A DNA stretch of 18,582 bases from Streptosporangiaceae bacterium (GTDB lineage: Bacteria; Actinomycetota; Actinomycetes; Streptosporangiales; Streptosporangiaceae), in contig JAICWX010000169.1 of the NCBI GenBank assembly GCA_025934635.1, positions 1 through 18,582 on the forward strand, read 5' to 3'. Of the stretch, positions 15,273-18,582 are shown piece after piece (positions within the stretch are counted from its first letter, which is position 1; each line of letters starts with the position of its first letter). Position numbers and translations under genes: made by a program. Under the pieces are notes generated by a model. It was given only the letters and a program-made list of their open reading frames with translations, did no database searches and was not told where the DNA came from.

Positions 15273-15851
15273 GTGAGCCCGAGTTTCTCCCGCGCCGAGC
15301 TCAGGGCGTTCACCGGCGGTACTCTTCCTGACCTCATCGATAACGGCGTCAAGCTGCTCTTCTGCGGCATCAATCCCGGCCTGCGCAGCGTCGCCATCCA
15401 GGCCCACTTCGCGCCGCGCGGCAACCGCTTCTATCCGGCGCTGCTGCGGTCCGGTATCACCGGTCACCTGATCGACGCGTCGGCCGGCCTCGCCGACGCC
15501 GACCGGGCCTACCTGCTCGGCCGCGGCATCGGCATCACCAGCCTGGTCGCCCGGGCCACCGCCGGCGCGGACGAACTCGGCCCGGCCGAGCTGACCGAAG
15601 GCAAGAAGCGCCTCACCCGCACCGTCCGGAAATTCCGCCCGCGGGCCGTCGCCATCCTCGGCATCACCGCCTACCGGACCGCCTTCGGCCTGCCCCGGGC
15701 CACCCCCGGCCGCCAGCCCGGCGACCTGGAGGGCGCCCAGCTCTGGGTCGTGCCCAATCCCAGCGGGCGCAACGCTCACGCCCCCCTGGACACCCTGGCC
15801 GCCGCCTACCGCGAGGTCGCCCTGGCCGCCGGCATCACGCCGGAGCCGTGA
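15273..15851 (+). CDS. mug: Mismatch-specific uracil/thymine-DNA glycosylase (Mug/TDG family)
   Basis: 192 residues. Removes uracil (and thymine or damaged bases) mispaired with guanine in base-excision repair. The catalytic motif GINPG is at 32-36 (Asn34 positions water), and the DNA-intercalating loop NPSGRN is at 162-167. Between them lie FAPRGNRFYPAL and the strand AVAILGITAYRTAFG, all in the family order, and the length fits the family. The GTG start has no upstream Shine-Dalgarno sequence, but TATCTT at 15260-15265 is placed exactly as a -10 box for transcription starting at or beside the GTG, so a leaderless mRNA is likely. Deamination repair is expected to matter in a GC-rich genome. 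Confidence 0.92.
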   Translation: MSPSFSRAELRAFTGGTLPDLIDNGVKLLFCGINPGLRSVAIQAHFAPRGNRFYPALLRSGITGHLIDASAGLADADRAYLLGRGIGITSLVARATAGADELGPAELTEGKKRLTRTVRKFRPRAVAILGITAYRTAFGLPRATPGRQPGDLEGAQLWVVPNPSGRNAHAPLDTLAAAYREVALAAGITPEP

Positions 15852-15943
15852 CGAGCCAGCGTCTCAGGCCGGCCCAGGGGCGGCGCGGCGTCACACCACC
15901 AGGCTAGCTTAGATACGACCATTCGGACCCGGCAGGAGCGCGG

Positions 15944-17077
15944 ATGACGATCCAGTACGTGCGCGTCGCAGGCACCAGCTACCAGCGCGGCCTGCAGTAC
16001 GGCCAGCAGGCCGCGGAGCGCGTGCGGCGGTCGGTGCAGGCCTACCAGCGGACCTTCGAGCACTTCGCGGGGTGGGACTGGGCGACGGTCCGGCGCGAGG
16101 CGGCCCGGTTCGAGGCGCCCGTCCAGGCGTTCCGGCCGGCCTACGTCGAGGAGCTGCGCGGCATCGCGGACGGCGCCGGCCTCGACCTGGCCGACGTGCT
16201 GGCGATTAACGTCCGCACCGAGGTGATGTACGCGGCCCAGGCCCGCCACGCCCCCCGGCAGGCACCAGAAACAACGAAAACACCGAAGACACCAGCCGAG
16301 TGCAGCGCGTTCGCCTGCGTCCCGGCGCCCGGGCAGCCAGGCCCGGCGCTCATCGGCCAGAACTGGGACTGGCTGCTGCACTCGGCGCAGACCATCGTGG
16401 TGCTGGAGGTCCGCCAGGACGACGGCCCGGACTTCGTCACCGTGGTCGAGGCGGGGCTGCTGGCCAAGGCGGGGATGAACGCGGCCGGCCTCGGCCTGGC
16501 GACGAACGCGATGGTGACCGACGCGGACGTCGGCGAGCCCGGCCTGCCCTACCACGTGCTGCTGCGCGCCATCCTCGACTGCGCCACCGTCACCGACGCC
16601 CTCGAGGCGCTGCAGGGCGGCCCGCGTTCCTCCTCGGCCAACTACCTGATCGCCCACGCCAGCGGCAGCGCCCTTAATATCGAGGCCGCCCCCGGCGACT
16701 TCACCCGGCTCTACCCGCTGTACCCCGAGAACGGCGTGCTCCTGCACACCAACCACTTCCTGGCCCCCCGCCTCCACGCCGGACCGGAAACGGACCTGTC
16801 CCTGTGGGCCATGCCCAGCAGCCAGGTCCGGCTGCAGCGCCTCCAGGCCGCCCGGCAGGCGAGCGACCCCCGGACCCTCGACGACTTCCAGGCCATCCTG
16901 ACCGACCACGCCGACTACCCGCACAGCATCTGCGCCCACCCCGAGCCGGCCGCCCACCCGTGCGAGCAGGGCCAGACCATCGCCTCGCTGCTGATGGACC
17001 TGACCGCCGGCCAGCTCTGGCTCGCGGCCGGCAACCCCTGCCAGGCCCCCTACGAGCAGCTGACCGTCAAGCTGTGA
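15944..17077 (+). CDS. C45-family Ntn-hydrolase (acyl-CoA:6-aminopenicillanic acid acyltransferase-like)
   Basis: 377 residues resembling the AAT/C45 family, autoprocessed hydrolases or acyltransferases acting on amide bonds of N-acyl amino acids, peptides or beta-lactam-like compounds. Recognisable parts: the N-terminal GTSYQRGLQYGQQ, the helix YVEELRGIADGAGL with VLAINVRTEV, the probable nucleophile Cys120 in ECSAFA, GQNWDW (with the oxyanion Asn typical of the family), LAKAGMNAAGLGLATN, SSSANYLIAHASG, and a C-terminal HTNHFL motif. The residue before the nucleophile is Glu rather than the usual Gly, and a Thr/Lys/Pro-rich insert of about 15 residues precedes it. Ribosome-binding site AGGAG lies 5 nt upstream. 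It overlaps the S66 peptidase start by 4 bp (GTGA), so the two are translationally coupled. No penicillin function is implied. Confidence 0.87.
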   Translation: MTIQYVRVAGTSYQRGLQYGQQAAERVRRSVQAYQRTFEHFAGWDWATVRREAARFEAPVQAFRPAYVEELRGIADGAGLDLADVLAINVRTEVMYAAQARHAPRQAPETTKTPKTPAECSAFACVPAPGQPGPALIGQNWDWLLHSAQTIVVLEVRQDDGPDFVTVVEAGLLAKAGMNAAGLGLATNAMVTDADVGEPGLPYHVLLRAILDCATVTDALEALQGGPRSSSANYLIAHASGSALNIEAAPGDFTRLYPLYPENGVLLHTNHFLAPRLHAGPETDLSLWAMPSSQVRLQRLQAARQASDPRTLDDFQAILTDHADYPHSICAHPEPAAHPCEQGQTIASLLMDLTAGQLWLAAGNPCQAPYEQLTVKL

Positions 17078-18024
17078 CCCTGCCCGCGCAGGCCCTGACC
17101 TCACTGGTGCGGCCGCGCGCGCTCGAGCCGGGGGACCGGGTGGCGGTGCTCTGCGTCAGCGGCCCGGTCGAGCCCGGCGCGCTGGCGGCCGGCCTGGACG
17201 CGCTGCGGTTCGCCGGCCTGGACCCGGTCACCTACCCGTCCGCCCACGATCCCGGCACCATGCGCCGCTACCTGGCCGGCGACGACGCGATGCGGGCCGG
17301 GGACCTGCGGTCCGCGCTCACCGACCCGGGCATCGCCGGGGTCATGTTCGCCCGCGGCGGCTACGGCGCGCAGCGCACCCTGGAGGCGATGGACTGGAAC
17401 GGCCTGGCCGGCATCCCCCCGAAGGTGGTGGCCGGCTACTCCGACATCACCGCGGTGCTGGAAGCGGTGGCGGTCCGGCTGGGCTGGGCGTCGGTGTTCG
17501 GCCCGATGGTCGCCATCAGGGAGGGCGCGGCGCATTACTCGTTCGGCTCCCTGCTCCGTACCCTGATGCGGCCGGAGCAGGCGACCGTGATCCGGTACCC
17601 GCAGGCCGTCACCGTAGTCCCCGGCGCGGCCCGCGGCGTCACCACCGGCGGCACGCTCAGCCTGCTGGTCACCTCGCTGGGCACCGGCACGTCCCGGCCG
17701 GCCCGCGGCGGCATCCTGCTGCTCGAGGACGTCGGCGAGGAGGACTACCGCATCGACCGGATGCTGACCCAGCTGCGGCGCTCGGGCTACCTCGACGGGG
17801 TGGCCGGCATCGTGACCGGCACCTTCACCGACTGCGGGCCGCCCGAGGCGATCCAGGACATCCTGGCCGAGCGGCTCGCCCCCCTCGGCGTGCCCATGAT
17901 CGCCGGGGCCAACGTCGGCCACGGCGGCCAGGTCCAGGCCTTCCCCTACGGCATCGCGGCCGAGTTCGACGCCGGCACTGCCACCCTGCGCCTCCTCGAC
18001 CCCCCACTCAGCGGGCAGAGCTGA
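17074..18024 (+). CDS. LD-carboxypeptidase / MccF-like peptidase (S66)
   Basis: 316 residues. S66 serine peptidases cleave the L,D bond of murein tetrapeptides (LdcA) or the amide bond of microcin C-type compounds (MccF). The N-terminal domain has GDRVAVLCVSGPV, then FARGGYGAQR and the nucleophile elbow AGYSDITA with Ser123. The C-terminal domain has TGGTLSLL, LEDVGEEDYRIDRM with Glu218, and ANVGHGG with His283, giving the complete Ser-Glu-His triad. No signal peptide is seen, so action is cytoplasmic, on recycled muropeptides or imported toxic peptides. The start GTG overlaps the stop of the C45 gene (GTGA). The earlier part of the frame lies within the C45 gene and lacks homology. It ends 1 bp before the convergent pyrD stop. 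Confidence 0.92.
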   Translation: MTLPAQALTSLVRPRALEPGDRVAVLCVSGPVEPGALAAGLDALRFAGLDPVTYPSAHDPGTMRRYLAGDDAMRAGDLRSALTDPGIAGVMFARGGYGAQRTLEAMDWNGLAGIPPKVVAGYSDITAVLEAVAVRLGWASVFGPMVAIREGAAHYSFGSLLRTLMRPEQATVIRYPQAVTVVPGAARGVTTGGTLSLLVTSLGTGTSRPARGGILLLEDVGEEDYRIDRMLTQLRRSGYLDGVAGIVTGTFTDCGPPEAIQDILAERLAPLGVPMIAGANVGHGGQVQAFPYGIAAEFDAGTATLRLLDPPLSGQS

Positions 18025-18025
18025 G

Positions 18026-18582
18026 CTAGCCGACCGAACGCATCCGCTCCGCCAGCCCCGCCTGCACCCGCCGCGGCCACAGCGGGCCGCCGTAAATGAA
18101 CCCGGTGTAGCCCTGCACGAGAGTGGCGCCCGCTTGCAGCCGCTCCCAGGCATCGTCCGCCGTCTCGATCCCGCCCACCGCGATCAGCACCAGCCGGTCC
18201 CCGGCCCGCGCCCGCAGCCGCCGGAGCACCGCCAGCGACCGGTCCCGCAGCGGCGGCCCCGACAGGCCGCCCGCCCCGGCCGCCGCCACCTGCGCCGCCG
18301 GGCTGGCCAGGCCGTCCCGCGCGATCGTGGTGTTGGCCGCGATGATCCCGTCAAGACCCAGCTCGAGCGCCAGGTCGGCGACCGCGTCCACGTCCGCGTC
18401 GGCCAGGTCCGGCGCGATCTTGACCAGCAGCGGCACCCGGCGCCCACCCGGCCCGGCGGCCGCCGCGTCGAGCGCCGAGCGCACCGCGGCCAGCACCGGC
18501 CGCAGCCGGTCCGCCGCCTGCAGGTCACGCAGCCCCGGCGTGTTCGGCGAGCTGACGTTGACCACCACGTAGTCGGCCACCG
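18026..18582 (-). CDS. pyrD: Dihydroorotate dehydrogenase, class 2 (quinone-dependent), 5' end cut by the window
   Basis: The C-terminal 184 residues or so of about 340-360. Oxidises dihydroorotate to orotate in pyrimidine synthesis, with FMN as cofactor and the membrane quinone pool as acceptor. Seen in order: [16 protein letters not shown] (orotate/FMN loop), [10 protein letters not shown] (FMN-binding Lys), [48 protein letters not shown], and [16 protein letters not shown] at the phosphate-binding end. This pattern is class 2 (PyrD, membrane-associated) rather than class 1. The N-terminal membrane-binding helices and catalytic Ser region lie outside. The stop TAG is at 18028-18026. Confidence 0.95.
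   Translation of the reverse strand, partial: VADYVVVNVSSPNTPGLRDLQAADRLRPVLAAVRSALDAAAAGPGGRRVPLLVKIAPDLADADVDAVADLALELGLDGIIAANTTIARDGLASPAAQVAAAGAGGLSGPPLRDRSLAVLRRLRARAGDRLVLIAVGGIETADDAWERLQAGATLVQGYTGFIYGGPLWPRRVQAGLAERMRSVG

Overview
The window is very GC-rich, with strong third-position G/C in all genes and actinobacterial families throughout (DUF222/HNH protein, HxlR regulator with an SCP2-like tail, DUF2000, secreted LIP-type lipase). It most likely comes from the chromosome of a soil-type actinomycete. No rRNA, tRNA, CRISPR array, insertion sequence or phage gene was seen. Both ends cut a gene: metH on the left and pyrD on the right.

Left region (1-8.2 kb). metH is read leftward. 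Its leader has the layout of an S-adenosylhomocysteine (SAH) riboswitch, and the 3' half of the pseudoknot shares bases with an anti-Shine-Dalgarno strand, so an ON switch of translation can be read from the sequence. Divergent to it is a secreted alpha/beta-hydrolase lipase. Then come a single-chain self-sufficient P450 (P450 fused to a phthalate-dioxygenase-reductase-like module) and, divergent to that, a LacI-family regulator. Shared half-sites lie near both of their starts. The 325-bp gap between them holds a perfect 19-bp hairpin and a possible Cys/Pro-rich small ORF. A conserved-looking protein of unknown function follows.

Middle region (8.2-13.95 kb). This is accessory and eroded sequence. 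A flavoprotein N-terminus is joined directly to an SDR C-terminus. A glyoxalase-like (VOC) gene and a DUF2000 gene each keep both ends but have lost the middle and the reading frame. An SRPBCC gene and a small beta-domain gene look frameshifted at their 5' ends. Among them sit an intact DUF222/HNH endonuclease gene preceded by an AT-rich promoter region, and an intact HxlR regulator/membrane protein pair that diverges across a clear palindromic operator. The AsnC/Lrp regulator at 13996 keeps its palindrome, but its divergent neighbour (DUF2000) is broken.

Right region (14.0-18.6 kb). This is mostly housekeeping: signal peptidase I, a Mug/TDG-type uracil-DNA glycosylase, a translationally coupled pair made of a C45 (acyltransferase/amidase, Ntn-hydrolase) protein and an S66 LD-carboxypeptidase/MccF-like peptidase, and the 3' part of pyrD. 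Genes are packed tightly. Two convergent pairs overlap through their stop codons, and two more are separated by 1 and 6 bp.
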